NCBI RefSeq assembly: GCF_000005505.3
Contig: NC_016132.3
Coordinates: forward strand, 24,480,501 to 24,544,500
Length of the DNA: 64,000 nt
Direction: 5' to 3'
DNA from: Brachypodium distachyon
Taxonomy: Eukaryota; Streptophyta; Magnoliopsida; Poales; Poaceae
Translations under genes and position numbers: made by a program
Notes under the pieces: model-generated
What the model saw: the letters and a program-made list of their open reading frames with translations, nothing else
The model's database searches: none
Told to the model about the DNA's origin: nothing
Shown here: piece after piece, positions 23,871-34,408 of the stretch
Numbering within the stretch: the first letter of the stretch is position 1
Layout: each line of letters opens with the position of its first letter

Positions 23871-23994
23871 CTCCCTCCGTCCAACAAAAGATGTCTCAAG
23901 TTTGTTAAAATCTGGATGTATCTACATGTGACTTAGTGTATAGATGCATTCAAATTTAGTTCAAGTTGAGACATCCTTTGTTGGACGGAGGGAG
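23871..23994. mobile_element. Stowaway MITE
   Basis: 124 bp, near-perfect terminal repeats CTCCCTCCGTCCAACAAAAG and CTTTGTTGGACGGAGGGAG, flanked by TA (23869-23870, 23995-23996). Confidence 0.9.
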
Positions 23995-25620
23995 TATTAT
24001 TTTTACAAGTGAGATAAACCTAACATCAGTATGTCTAACAAAACAAGAAATATAAAAATGGTTATGAATGATACGGAGGAATGGAGGACTGAACCTTGTA
24101 TTCCCAAGGATCCATAGTCAGGTACGGTGTAGTGCAGAAAATCAACAAGCCTTACGACACTACAGAGCCTGAAAAGATCCACGGCACCTTCGGAAAGTCC
24201 TCATCCAACCCAACAATTATACCTTGATCACATGAGCCATAAATACGATTGATGTAGAGACTAGAATAAGTGAATTTCAGATAAATATGTTAACGTACCA
24301 CCTGCAATCAGAGCCTTTATCTGCAACAGAAGTGGGGACCAATGTCAACTTGCAGTCTGCTAAATCAAGGCGGCATAAATATATTTCAGGAATAGTAATT
24401 GCATCACATAAAAGGAGTAACTCATTGTTCGATGATTACATACGGATAGCGGTACAATGTACAAAATAAGAATCAAATTCAGGGCTTGCTAACCTCATAG
24501 GACTTACTTTATCCAAGTATTCCTATATAACACAGATATGTCATTTCAAACAGGATCTCGTGAATATGATTAAACATATCATGCTTAGCTATCTCATGCC
24601 ACATCAAGAAAATAAAATCAGGTTCTATCGTAGTAAACATGTGACTGTCACCTATACATTATTGAAACTTCATAAGCTAACTTTGTACTTTCAGGGTAGT
24701 ATATTCTCGATACCATTTATATATTTGGAGGAGAATGCAGAATATTGCATAGAGATATTACAATACAAATTTATAAACCTTGTAGGTTAAGAGCTAATGT
24801 TAGTGGCACTTGGAAAAATAGCAGGTTAACATAAGCAACTTCCAGAGTAGCTTCAGAGTCTTTAATCACTTACTGATTCTGGACGCTATTAAGGAGTTCT
24901 CCATGACAATTCGAAGCAAACAAGCATGCTTAACCTCACCAGAAAAAATTCCAGGCAACCATCAAAGTCAAAGGTAAAGCCTAGTTCGGACCGATCGATA
25001 CATCAGTTAAGGAAAGGAATTGGAGTAGTTTTGTCTCTTTCTACCAGGATCACCTGTCATCAGTGTGTGGGATTGACAAAGATGAGGAGTGAAAGAGAGA
25101 AGGGCAGCGACGACCACAGGCATGAAGGCAAGATGAGCGGGAGCTTATGGAGAGAAGGGTTCACATGAAGAAGAAAAAAAGAGGAGGTGAATGAAAAGAA
25201 GAAGCTCGGTTGCATGACAAGAAGCAAAGGAGAGGCGTCATGGAGCTGCTTTATCTTCCATCTGAAGCAACACGTGCTTTATCTTACTTCCCTCTTCTTG
25301 ACCTTCCATTAAAACCAATTATAGCAATCCAGCTATTTGCACAAGTGATTTAATGGCTGTGGCAATAGAGGTGCTGAGGGCTTCCCAGCGTGCTCTACTG
25401 CAAGCTTCAACTGGCCAACTTAAAATATTGAGCAAAGTTTAAGAGAATAACGGCTCATTTAACACCACAAGTAACAAGAAGGCAGTATGAACATTAGATA
25501 TAGAATCCATTTCGGAAAATGCTAAATTTTATTATCACAAAAATTCTTATTTACACAGCAATTTATTTGGACCAGAGGTCTTTGAAAGAAGGAAGCGAGT
25601 GTCAACAGAGTTATGACTTA
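23995..25620. other. Intergenic DNA downstream of the isoamylase gene
   Basis: No credible ORF. The last 100 bases (25520-25620) would be 3' untranslated sequence of the minus-strand isoamylase gene. Reverse-complement AATAAA-like words lie near 25528 and 25563. Confidence 0.45.
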
Positions 25621-28044
25621 TCACAGAAGCAAGGAGAGATCCCTCTTCGATTCAAATAAAACACAACTGTGTGCTTTTACTTCATAAGATGAATATCCTG
25701 GCACTTGTTGCACTTTAGGATTAGACTCAGTTGCAAAGAAACCCGGAAGCGCAAGTGATGTATCAACCAAGCATAGCCACATGGATCCTTCTGCAGGAGC
25801 AGGTAATGTCGCACTTATTGATTCCTCATTTGCATTGAAACAGATGTACAAGTCACCTTTGGTTGAATCTGGCATATTTCCATCATTCTCTGCGATTACA
25901 TGCATGCAAAGAAATTTGCTAGTAGGATCCTCCCATCTTGGCTCAGATAGATCTTTCCCGTGCCAATAAATATTTTCCAGTTTGAGGAATTCTCTTCTCT
26001 GAAATATGTCACCTCGCCGACTCCTGAGAGCAGCTAGAAATGAAATGAATGCAGTAACTTCCTTAACAAAAGTGGTCTTCAAGCCCTTCCAGTTTAGAGG
26101 AACTCTATCCATGTATAATGTGGAACCACCAGAGGAGTGTCCGCACTCATCTCCCATGTTCAGAACAGGAATACCAAGTGAAACAAATAGAATAAATATG
26201 AAATTCCTTATCTGCCTCAGCCTCGTCTGAAGGACTGCACTGTTCTCAGACGGTCCTTCTTCACCACAATTCCAACTCGACTCAGAAGCAAGATCATCAT
26301 TGCTGAAGCTCACCAAATCAACAAGAGTAAGTCCTGAATTCCTGGACACGGAATTGAAAGAAAAGGCTGGGCCCCTACTGGAAAATAGGTCCCCGCTACC
26401 ACACAGACGAGTAGCAAGATCGCTAATAAGCGCTTCTCCCTTTAAAAATTTACGCACATCAATAGAAAACCTTGTGTTCATCTCAGCCCACCTTTTCCAG
26501 TGAGGGAATGGAAATTGCACATTAGATATGCCGAGTGGTGACCAAGGATCTGCAATGATTTTTGTCTTGGAAAGAACTGGGTCAAAAGCTATAGATTCAA
26601 GAAGAGGTGGTCGAGATAAATATTCACCACATGGGCCCCTGAGAAGGAAAGGAGCATTAATGAAACAAAACCCATCGACATGGAAATCAAGCACCCAATG
26701 GCGGAGGCTGTCCAAAATCAGTTTCTGAGTCACTGGGGAATTGCAATTCAATATACCCACATTGCATCCAACAATCTCATCAGCAATGTAATAAGAGAAA
26801 CTGTCAATACCACGGATTGATATCATCTGACAATCTGCTTCTCCTTCAGCAGTATGCGTAAAAACAACCTCCAAGAGGACCTCTATTCCATTTTTGTGCA
26901 TCGCCTTGACCATATCCTTCATAGACGTGATAGCTGAAGCACTGCAACCTTCACTGCTATACGAATTCATTGGTGAAAAGAAATGGTAAGGGAAGTAAGG
27001 GCCCTTCTCCTTGTGGAAAGGGAACACTGGTTCTAGCAAAACTGCATTGACACCAAGACTCCTAAAGTGGTCTATCTTTGCAGCCATCCCGGAGAAAGTA
27101 CCGGCAACATTGTCCGGCAGCTCAGCCGACTTGTCCTTGGTGAACAAAGCTACATTCGCCCGGTACACCACCAGCTTCTCGAACGGCAAGCAGGGATGTT
27201 TGTCCCTGCCCCAATTGTAGCTCGGTGCATTCGCCAATGATCCGAGGAAACTCATGGACTGCACGGGGACCCCCTCCACATAAACAGAATTAGCAGAGAG
27301 GAAATCACCGAGCACCTTGGCATACGGGTCCAACAGTGGGTGGCCCGTGCCGAGCAGCCCGCAGCGGAAGCCGTAGCTGATGTATCCCTGCACGCAATCC
27401 AACAACACGTGCCAGACGTTGCCCGTCCGGTTGACGTAGGGATCGAGCTCGATCTCCAGCGCGGGCTCGTCGCTGCCCTTGCCGTCATACAGGCAGAGCA
27501 CGACGCCCTTAGCGGTCTTGCTGTACAAGGCGAAGTTGGCGGCCCCGTCGTCCGACAGGGACATACCGAGCGGCGCGGGGCTGCCGCGCCTGACACCGAC
27601 CGGCACGCGGAAGGTGGTCTTGCGGTGGGTCCATATCTCCGCCCCCTCGCCGTCCGTCAGCAGGAAGGAGAGGTTGAACGGCGCGCGGGACGCGTCGAAG
27701 GAGAGCTCGGCCGCGAGGCACGCGCCGTCGCCGCCGGACGACACGGCTGGCGCCAGCGCGAAGCCCTCGCCGGAGTCCGCGGGGCGGAGCACAAGCCGGC
27801 CGCCCTCCCGCCCTCGGGCGCTGCCCGGGAGGAGCGGGACCTGTACGCTGACCGTGTACCCGCCGCCCTCGCCCTCCTTCCTGGCGACGGCCACGTCCAC
27901 GACGCCGTCGTCGTCGGTCCGGAAGCGGTAGCACGAGGAGCGCGCGGCACGGGAGATCAGGCCGTGGCGTGGGGCCGACTGTCGGGGCGGCGCTGGTGGC
28001 CGGACGCCGCGCCAGGAGGCGGGCGGCGCGAGGAGGTAGGCCAT
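25621..28044 (-). CDS. ISA2: Isoamylase 2, non-catalytic starch-debranching subunit
   Basis: 807-aa plastid protein of the GH13 isoamylase family, encoded in one uninterrupted reading frame as is usual for ISA2. Isoamylase 1 and 2 form a heteromer that trims pre-amylopectin during starch synthesis; ISA2 is the regulatory partner. Order: Ser/Arg/Ala-rich transit-like N-terminus (about 1-50), CBM48-type region around residues 130-230, then a degenerate alpha-amylase barrel. Catalytic positions are lost: DGFCFI has Ile462 where the Asp nucleophile belongs and Cys460 for Arg; Asp499 (IADPWS) replaces the acid/base Glu; Asn569-Ser570-Gly571 replaces His-Asp-Gly; Glu392 begins EVVFTH instead of Asp. 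The start was chosen at the ATG at 28044 (MAYLLAPP) because it gives a family-like length and targeting peptide. The frame stays open upstream to 28464 with an ATG there, which is less likely the true start. No frameshift or stop was seen. Confidence 0.93.
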   Translation of the reverse strand: MAYLLAPPASWRGVRPPAPPRQSAPRHGLISRAARSSCYRFRTDDDGVVDVAVARKEGEGGGYTVSVQVPLLPGSARGREGGRLVLRPADSGEGFALAPAVSSGGDGACLAAELSFDASRAPFNLSFLLTDGEGAEIWTHRKTTFRVPVGVRRGSPAPLGMSLSDDGAANFALYSKTAKGVVLCLYDGKGSDEPALEIELDPYVNRTGNVWHVLLDCVQGYISYGFRCGLLGTGHPLLDPYAKVLGDFLSANSVYVEGVPVQSMSFLGSLANAPSYNWGRDKHPCLPFEKLVVYRANVALFTKDKSAELPDNVAGTFSGMAAKIDHFRSLGVNAVLLEPVFPFHKEKGPYFPYHFFSPMNSYSSEGCSASAITSMKDMVKAMHKNGIEVLLEVVFTHTAEGEADCQMISIRGIDSFSYYIADEIVGCNVGILNCNSPVTQKLILDSLRHWVLDFHVDGFCFINAPFLLRGPCGEYLSRPPLLESIAFDPVLSKTKIIADPWSPLGISNVQFPFPHWKRWAEMNTRFSIDVRKFLKGEALISDLATRLCGSGDLFSSRGPAFSFNSVSRNSGLTLVDLVSFSNDDLASESSWNCGEEGPSENSAVLQTRLRQIRNFIFILFVSLGIPVLNMGDECGHSSGGSTLYMDRVPLNWKGLKTTFVKEVTAFISFLAALRSRRGDIFQRREFLKLENIYWHGKDLSEPRWEDPTSKFLCMHVIAENDGNMPDSTKGDLYICFNANEESISATLPAPAEGSMWLCLVDTSLALPGFFATESNPKVQQVPGYSSYEVKAHSCVLFESKRDLSLLL

Positions 28045-28495
28045 GGGATGGGGGCCGCGAGCAGTCGTTGGGGAATTGGGTCGAGCAGTGGGTGGGCATG
28101 GGGGTTTGTGCTGGTTAACTTGAAGGAGCGAAGGGGAGCGGCACGAGGGGGTTGTGGAGTGGAGTGGAGGGAAGAGAGACCGATGGGCGGGCGCCCACGT
28201 GGAAGTGAGACCGAGTGCAGTTGCCAGTTGGGTTGGCGCCGGCGCACGGGATGCAACGACGGATGGACGGCTCGCGGCAGAAGACGCTGTCCAAATAGAC
28301 TTGTCTTTTTGCAACCTTGTGTCCATGCCCATGCGGTGCAGCCGGTGCAGATGGCTTCGCGCACACTGCTGGTGAACAGTACATTCCATGTGAGCAAGAC
28401 GCCCGGAGGTCCCCCCGCGTCCCGGGGTACGAACGGCGCACGATGAGTTAGCGAGAGCAGTCATTTTTGGTAGGGATCTTCACGGTTAAATGGAG
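28045..28495 (-). promoter_or_regulatory. 5' leader and proximal promoter region of ISA2
   Basis: GC-rich leader with pyrimidine-rich CTCCACTCCACTCC on the gene strand about 100 bases before the ATG. I could not identify a convincing TATA box. MITEs begin within about 460 bases of the start codon, so upstream control sequence is short or lies beyond them. Confidence 0.4.
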
Positions 28496-28499
28496 TAGA

Positions 28500-28823
28500 A
28501 TGTACCTTTGTCCCACTTACTGCCTTCGCTTGGATATATTATATTTAGTACTTACATGTATATAAAAGTTACCCGTTCCGTTCCATAATTTCTTGCCTCA
28601 AAATTGCAAAATTGCCTAAAAATGGATATATGTACGTCTAGATACATGTAATATTTCGACAAGAATTATGAAACGGAAGTAGTATATCATTAGAAAAAGT
28701 TTTTTCAAAATGAATCCAACAATATATCTCTTGTGCCGCAATAATCTCATACTACCAATGTAATTTTTGACCAAAATTTAGCATAAAATTTCGCGTCGCT
28801 CTTATAAACCTGAACTGAGGGAG
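28500..28823. mobile_element. MITE interrupted by another MITE
   Basis: The right end ..AACTGAGGGAG is followed by TA. The interior words TTAGTAC..ACATGTATATAAAAGTTA and GAATCCAACAATATAT also occur, inverted, in the element at 28962-29690, so both belong to one family. The left terminal repeat is eroded. It is split at 28572-28682 by a Stowaway element. Confidence 0.6.
28572..28682. mobile_element. Stowaway MITE nested in another MITE
   Basis: 111 bp, ends CCCGTTCCGTTCCATAATT and AATTATGAAACGGAAGTAG, flanked by TA (28570-28571, 28683-28684). Removing it rejoins AAAAGTTA with TATCATTAG, as in the related element near 29590-29610. Confidence 0.8.
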
Positions 28824-28961
28824 TAGTTTGTTTAAAAACTTGCCATCCTCCATTCTTGCACTAGTGTTTGCAGTACAATCAGCCGTAGTGTTTTCATCTG
28901 TGCGACAAGCTTTCTAATTGGCTCACGAAAATGATGTTGTCATTTATACCATTGAGAAGTA

Positions 28962-29690
28962 CTCCCTCCGTTTGGGTTCACAAGACCCACGGAATTTTAT
29001 GCCAAATTTTGATCAAAATTGCGTCGGTAATATGAGATTATTGCGTCGCAAAAGATATACGAGGTAAATTCACTTGCGATGCTACTATTATTGAGTTGGT
29101 GTCACTTTATTCCTAAATTTATGAAATTGCACACTTAGGTACTAATTATATTTTAAGTGGCTCACGCGAGGTCCTAAGCTGGTTCAGGCCCGTTTTACCC
29201 ATCTACGTGTCTCCTTAACCCGGTACACGTCATCAAGGGGCTCAGAGACCATAACGAATGGCAATGTGATTCAGCAAAAAAAAACTCACGGAAGGGCCAT
29301 CTCTCTTATTTCTCCCCTCATTTCTTTTCCATGAGGGGTTTCTCCTTACATTGCCATTGGTTATGATATGTGGGGGCCCTTGCTCAAGTGTATGGGGTCA
29401 ACGAGCCACATAGGCGTGTCAAACGCGCCAGAACCAACTTAGGACTTCGCGTGAGCCACTTAAAATAAAATTAGGACCTAAGTGTGCAATTTCATAATTT
29501 TTAGGACGAAGTGGCACCAAATCAATAATAATAAGACCGCGAGTGCATTTATCTCAATGATATATTGTTGGATTCGTATTGAAAAACTCTTTCTAATGGT
29601 ATAACTTTTATATACATGTACTAAATATAATTGAATAATTGTTGGTCAAAGTCTACCACAAATTTAAATAGTAAACCCAAACAGAGGAAG
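28962..29690. mobile_element. Stowaway-like MITE split by a TIR element
   Basis: Ends CTCCCTCCGTTTGGGTT and AACCCAAACAGAGGAAG, flanked by TA (28960-28961, 29691-29692). Without the insertion (29061-29555) it is about 235 bp. Confidence 0.8.
29061..29555. mobile_element. MULE-type MITE with long inverted repeats
   Basis: 495 bp. Left GAGGTAAATTCACTTGCG matches the right-end reverse complement GAGATAAATGCACTCGCG. The inverted similarity continues for more than 110 bp (CTAAGTTGGTTC, GTGGCTCACGCGA). Flanks AAGATATAC and AATGATATA resemble an eroded 8-9-bp target duplication, as in Mutator-like elements. No coding region. Confidence 0.7.
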
Positions 29691-29692
29691 TA

Positions 29693-30155
29693 TCTTTAAA
29701 CAATAAATTTCAGCCATCTTCTCTATTTTTCTACACCATCATGTTCTCTCTTTCTTTCCCTGACGCATCCACTGCCTTTGTGCTTCTCCTCCTGATTCAA
29801 TCCCTACCTCACTTCGACACCATCTGTTTTTCCACTGCCAGCCTCACCCCAAAGACATCGCACCATCCATCGTCGCTACCATCTCCCGTAGATCTCCGTT
29901 CTTCCTAGATCCCTCTCTCTTGTGTCTCTCCTTTTCTCCTAGCACCCTTTCTTTGTAGGTCATATCAAGATTGAACGGTGTCCAATTCCTCGCCTTCCTC
30001 TCGACGCCTTTGATCCCTTCTCGTGGCGATCCAAGCTCTAGAACCGGTAAGCATTCTTATCGAGGAGTGATGACACACATGGTATGTGACGAAGTTCCAC
30101 TTCGGCAATGCCCATGTTGAGGGGCTTTGTGTTTAGGGAGAGTGACATGCGTATG
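29693..30155. other. Pyrimidine-rich unassigned sequence
   Basis: C/T-rich plus strand (CTCTCTCTTGTGTCTCTCC, CCTCGCCTTCCTCTCGACG) resembling a 5' leader, but no ORF or known element follows before the LTR at 30156. Confidence 0.35.
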
Positions 30156-31652
30156 TGTTGGCGATCCCGTCGGTTGACAAGCAAGGGCAGGCAAGAGTTT
30201 ACCCCAAGTTCAGGGCCCTCGAAAGGTAATACCCCTACATCCTGCTTGTCTGATCTAATATTAACGGAGAGATTACAAGGTTGCCATGGAGGCTATGGTG
30301 CTCAGATTACATCTGGCGTGAGGTGTATGAGATGGAGTCTCTATGAGAGATTGGATCTATCTTGAGGGAGAGAGAATCTGTCCTCCAGAGTGCCCCTCCT
30401 AGTCCTTTATATAGGAGGCTAGGTCTCGGGTGCAGAAACCTGGTAGGTTACAATTTGTATTTAAACCCTAAGTCGGTTTCCTTATCTTAAGTCACAAGAT
30501 TAGGCATCCGGACCCCTGGAGTTGTAGTAGGCTTCTACATGGGCCCCCAGCTGGGCCATAGTGGGTATACCAAAGATGATGACCCGATTGGTTATAACCA
30601 CATCGGTAGCCCTTGAGACTCAAAGTCGCGGGTCACATATCGTGTAGTCGTAGTTGACGTGACGGTGAGGAGACGGAGAAAACTTAGGGTTTTGAGGTAG
30701 AGCACCGTCCGGATTCACTGGTTCCCCTCACCTCATGACGCCATCTTGGCGCTGCGAGGTGGGGGGAATCTCGGGTACTCTTGGGCGTTTTCAGAAGTTT
30801 TTACTATTACAAGTCTTGTGATCTTCATCGGCAACGCTACGGCGGAGAGTGCAATGCCGTCGAGAATAAAGGTACTCTGGTTCTTCCTCTGTTGCGGCGG
30901 TGCCTTATTGCGCCACGGGGCCAGAGAGTTTTAATCACCAGGAATTCCATGTGTCCGATCACGCGGATTTTCAGTTTATGTCCTCACAGATCTGTTCATA
31001 CGGATTTGATGAGTTTTTGTCAGTGTGTCATGATGCTTTTGTTGGTCTGATCTTTTGTGACTTTGGGGTCTTTCTCTAGCGTTTTCGTGAAGATCATGTG
31101 GTTCGATGACCTATGGGGGATCATCCCCAGCCCAAGTACGTTCAATGCTCACGGCTTCTCATCTTTTTAGATGGGCGACTCAGGGGGCTTTCTGAAACAT
31201 TTGAAGGTAATCAAGTTCGTGCAGGGTTACGAGTGGCGATGTTGCCACTCCAGTCTAATTGCAGTTCTTTTCCTGAAGTCTGGAGAATATCGTGTTGCAA
31301 AGATTGATGCCACGGAGAATATGTTTTCGAGAAATTTCATTGTAATTCTTAGTCATAGGGGTTACTTTGTAGTTTCTTGTGTCTATGATCCGAAGCACTA
31401 TACCTATAATGGTTTTCGAGTTTGAATAAAGTTACAGGAGATTCTCAAAAAAAAAAAGTTTACGTGACGGCGGAGTTGAGTCGGACGCTTGAAAGGACGG
31501 AGCCGACGCAGTGCAGTTGGAGTTGACGTGGTAGCGAAGTCGTGTCAGAAGCTTGGATGGCGAAACCGACAGACCCGAAGGGTGGTGGAGCCGACAGACC
31601 CGAAGGGTGATGCATCCGAAGTATAGGGTGCGTGGCCAGCGCGGCCCGTGAG
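30156..31652 (-). mobile_element. Gypsy LTR, minus strand, interrupted by a LINE
   Basis: The left edge TGTTGGCGATCC is at about 30156. The shared LTR block (TTACCCCAAGTTCAGGGCCC.. TAATACCCCTACATCCTGC) is at 30198-30240. Minus-strand TATA comes from CCTTTATATAGGAGG (about 30410). The right limit is set by a polypurine-tract-like sequence (reverse complement of AGTAGCCCCCGAGG) at 31653, so it is probably a 3' LTR. A LINE lies at 30666-31457. Tandem GCCGACAGACCCGAAGGGTG repeats occur near 31570-31610. Confidence 0.55.
30666..31457 (+). mobile_element. 5'-truncated LINE-type retroposon
   Basis: Ends in an A-run (31447-31457) after GAATAAAGTTACAGGAG. It is flanked by a 13-bp target duplication with one mismatch: GTTGACGTGACGG (30653-30665) and GTTTACGTGACGG (31458-31470). 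No RT domain remains, only about 0.8 kb of 3' sequence. These are classic features of target-primed insertion. Confidence 0.75.
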
Positions 31653-32245
31653 AGTAGCCCCCGAGGCTATGTTCGACTGCTGGTAGTCGAGCATAGGCTC
31701 AAATCTTCGTGGCCTTCTTGCTTGGATTGATTTGAGCTGCAGTCATTGGAAACAATCATACAGTGTTGAGACTTCATAAAATATTGCATTAGCTTATTTA
31801 TTTATTATTTTAGCAATGGTTTTGTTATTTGACCGAACTCGACATGCTATCTAGTATGCAGGCCCTTTCGTTAGCCTGACGCCCGTCATCTCTATCCCAT
31901 GCCAACCTGTCAGTTGGGATACAACTGGGTTGGAGTTCATGGGTTTCGACTTCGTAGGCTGAATCAGCTAATCAGGACAGCATGTTTGTTAGGACGTGGA
32001 GTCAAACGTGTTTCGACTACGAGAACTCGAAAGTGTATCAAGTCGTCGTAACCGAAGAAGGTCAACTATTCGTAGTCGACGGAGTTTAAACTGTTTGACC
32101 AGAAGGTGAAATGTGTCATGTTCGTAGCGCCAAGTGCGGCGAGGCATGCCTCAGCGTCCTGGATCGCACGGACCAAGGTCTCTTGGCGCGCCTGGGTGCT
32201 CTCGAAGTCTGCCTTCGCCCCAAAAACCGCAGCCGCGAACTGCTT
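31653..32245. other. 3' internal part of a Gypsy element
   Basis: Begins with AGTAGCCCCCGAGG, the reverse complement of a polypurine tract, as at 52906 and 60064. No ORF with a domain. Junction with the next, oppositely oriented element lies near 32100. Confidence 0.4.
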
Positions 32246-33150
32246 CTAATTCAGCTCGATGGCGTCGATGGCGCGGCGCATGTTGGCGAAGCTTGTGGTG
32301 TCGACGACGAAAACCGTCGCGAGGTCGGCCTCGGGGAGCGGGGTGCCGCCCTCGCGTGGTGCCACCACGGTGGCATGGTGGACGCCCCCATGAAGAGGGC
32401 CCGCCAACACGCTTGCACCAGCGGCGGCGAGTTGTGCGGCTTGGGGCGTGGGCTCCTGCGTGCCCACGCGCGGTGTTGGCAAAGGCTCCATTGCTGCGAC
32501 CTGTGGGGTTGAGGGCTCAGTCGTGGAGACCGGCGGGGTGTGGGGGAACACCCCCGCGGGTGTTGCCTCTGCCGGAGGCGCTTCCTCACGCGCATGCTTT
32601 GCGCTGCGCCGAGGGGAAGCGTTGCTAGAAGAAAGAGAGGCGTCGGCGCGAAAGAAAAAGGAAGGTAAGAAGCAGGCGGTGGAAAGGACACTAACCTGCC
32701 TGCCGGACGCTTGGAGCCCCACGATCCCCGCGGGATGGACAAGCGGAACACGGGAGCGCCACCCGTGGGGGAAGCTTCGACAGCCGCCTCCTGCTGTGGT
32801 CCTTCTGAGGCACCCGCGGGGCACGAGGGCGGAGTGGCCCTACCAGCACGGGCCAGGCGCTTGTCTGGCCTTGGGGTGAGTTCGACTCCGGCACCGGGGT
32901 TCGTCACCCACGACACCGGTCCTAGCTCGTTGCAGGCCGGGAGGGAACAAGATGTCATCAAGCCTAGGCATGTCGGCATGGAGAGCTTGCACGCCAACGG
33001 GGAGCGTGGCCATGTTGGGGGAAGAAGGCGTGCTTGGGACGGAGCGCTTTCCACTCCTTCTCCCTTGCGCGCGGGTGCTAATGTGCGGTGGCAGGGGATT
33101 TACCCCCGGATTTCGCGTTCCTTTTCCCTTTCGGGCTCATCGCTCCGCCG
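32246..33150 (-). pseudogene. Remnant ORF antisense to its Gypsy element
   Basis: The minus strand carries Pro/Ala/Arg-rich coding remnants in two frames (for example GVELTPRPDKRLARAGRA). They lie just inside the plus-strand 3' LTR at 33380. The reverse-complement TATTTAAAG-type box near 33250 could be their promoter. The position and orientation match the antisense ORFs at 53954 and 60330. No domain is recognised and the frames are broken. Confidence 0.35.
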
Positions 33151-33379
33151 GGATGGAAGTGGAGATGGAGGAAAGGAAGAGGCCAAAGGGGAGCAGAACA
33201 GGAAAGCGCGGGTGGAAACTGCGGGAGGAAGCCCTCCTCCCTGGTGGGTTATTTAAAGACGACGGAGCAAGGCCCCAAGCGGCAAGGAGGCGTGGCTCAC
33301 CAACGCAATGGTATCAGTTCCAAAGCAGGAGCAGGCCGGGCACGGGCCCCTCTGGTTGACGTGCCACACTGGGGGCTGA

Positions 33380-34043
33380 TGTCGGACCCCTAGTAACTGG
33401 GGTCCAAGTACCGCTTGGGGCCGGCCCGCTTCAACCCCGCCGGGGGCTTAAGAGCTGGCTCGCCGAGCGGCGGGCGAGCACAAAGAGTAAACACCACACA
33501 TGTCGCACCTGTCAGCCGCATTGAAGCCTCTGCCTCGGTGGTTGGGGCGACAAAAGAGTAAAATAAGATGGGAATCTGCACTGTGCAGCGACAAGACGGG
33601 GCCTGCACGGCCCGCGCCCGACGACTGGGTGGCTTGCCCGGTCGCGTCCGGACTGCTCGACCTGTCGGGTCGGTGCAGGAGGAGGATAGACACGTGCAGG
33701 AAAAGGTCTGAAGACCACGCCAGGGCCGGTACCGCACACGCCACGTATCCGCAGCACGCGGCTCGCATGCAGCCCAACCTTGTGGTATCCCCTTGTAGTA
33801 TAAAAGGAGGACCAGTGGCACTAGAAAAAGGGTCACGAACAGCAAGGACAGACACACGAGGAGAGCTCGACTCCAGCGAGAGTGAGAATCCCCAGGAGCG
33901 GGTGTGTGCCCCCGGGACCATGTATCCCGTGTGTTGCTCCAGCAATCCAGATAAGCAGGACGTAGGGTATTACGCTTCGGCGGCCCGAACCTGGGTAAAT
34001 CGCGTGTGTGTTCTTGAGAGTTGTTTGTTTGATCCTACCGACA
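33380..34043 (+). mobile_element. Gypsy 3' LTR (TGTCGG...CCGACA)
   Basis: 664 bp, perfect terminal TGTCGG / CCGACA. Polypurine tract CTGGGGGCTGA lies immediately upstream. TATAAAA is at 33799-33805. The shared block (AAGCAGGACGTAGGGTATTAC) is at 33954-34003. Orientation is therefore plus and this is the downstream LTR. A 23-bp palindrome-like TGTCGG..CCGACA at about 34090-34112 may be the scar of a second deleted LTR. Confidence 0.75.
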
Positions 34044-34408
34044 CAGCTCCCTCACCCCTCATGAAAAAAGGGGTTCTAAAGATCTCCGGTGTCGGAGGTC
34101 CAGGCACCGACACACCGCATGTCCTATAACTATTGGAGGTGTGTAAAGTGAGTCCTAGTTCTTCAAAAGTGCATATTTAGATCATAATTCTTTTAAGTTG
34201 TTCACCGCAATCCTAAATGAGGCCGAGCCGTTGCTGACCGACGAGATGGCAAGTTGACGACTGCCACGTCAGGCAAGGGTCATTGGGTGGGAGTTTTCTC
34301 GTTGTTTCGGTGGTCTGGAAATTTTCAGGAACCCACTTATTAACAATGGAGACTGCAGTTGGCAATTCTATCTCTTTCTCTCTCTCTCATTTTTCTCTCT
34401 TTTCCTCC

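Noticed and set aside
27340..28446. 368-codon open frame on the plus strand across the isoamylase N-terminus
   Set aside because: Antisense to the GC-rich start of ISA2; composition-driven, no domain.
28045..28464. 140-codon N-terminal extension of ISA2
   Set aside because: Low-complexity content without family similarity; the ATG at 28044 gives the expected transit peptide and length.
29693..30155. Promoter or leader of a lost gene
   Set aside because: Pyrimidine-rich but no coding exon follows before an LTR.
32111..33359. Plus-strand ORFs of 130-180 codons
   Set aside because: Complementary shadows of the minus-strand antisense ORF remnants in GC-rich DNA.
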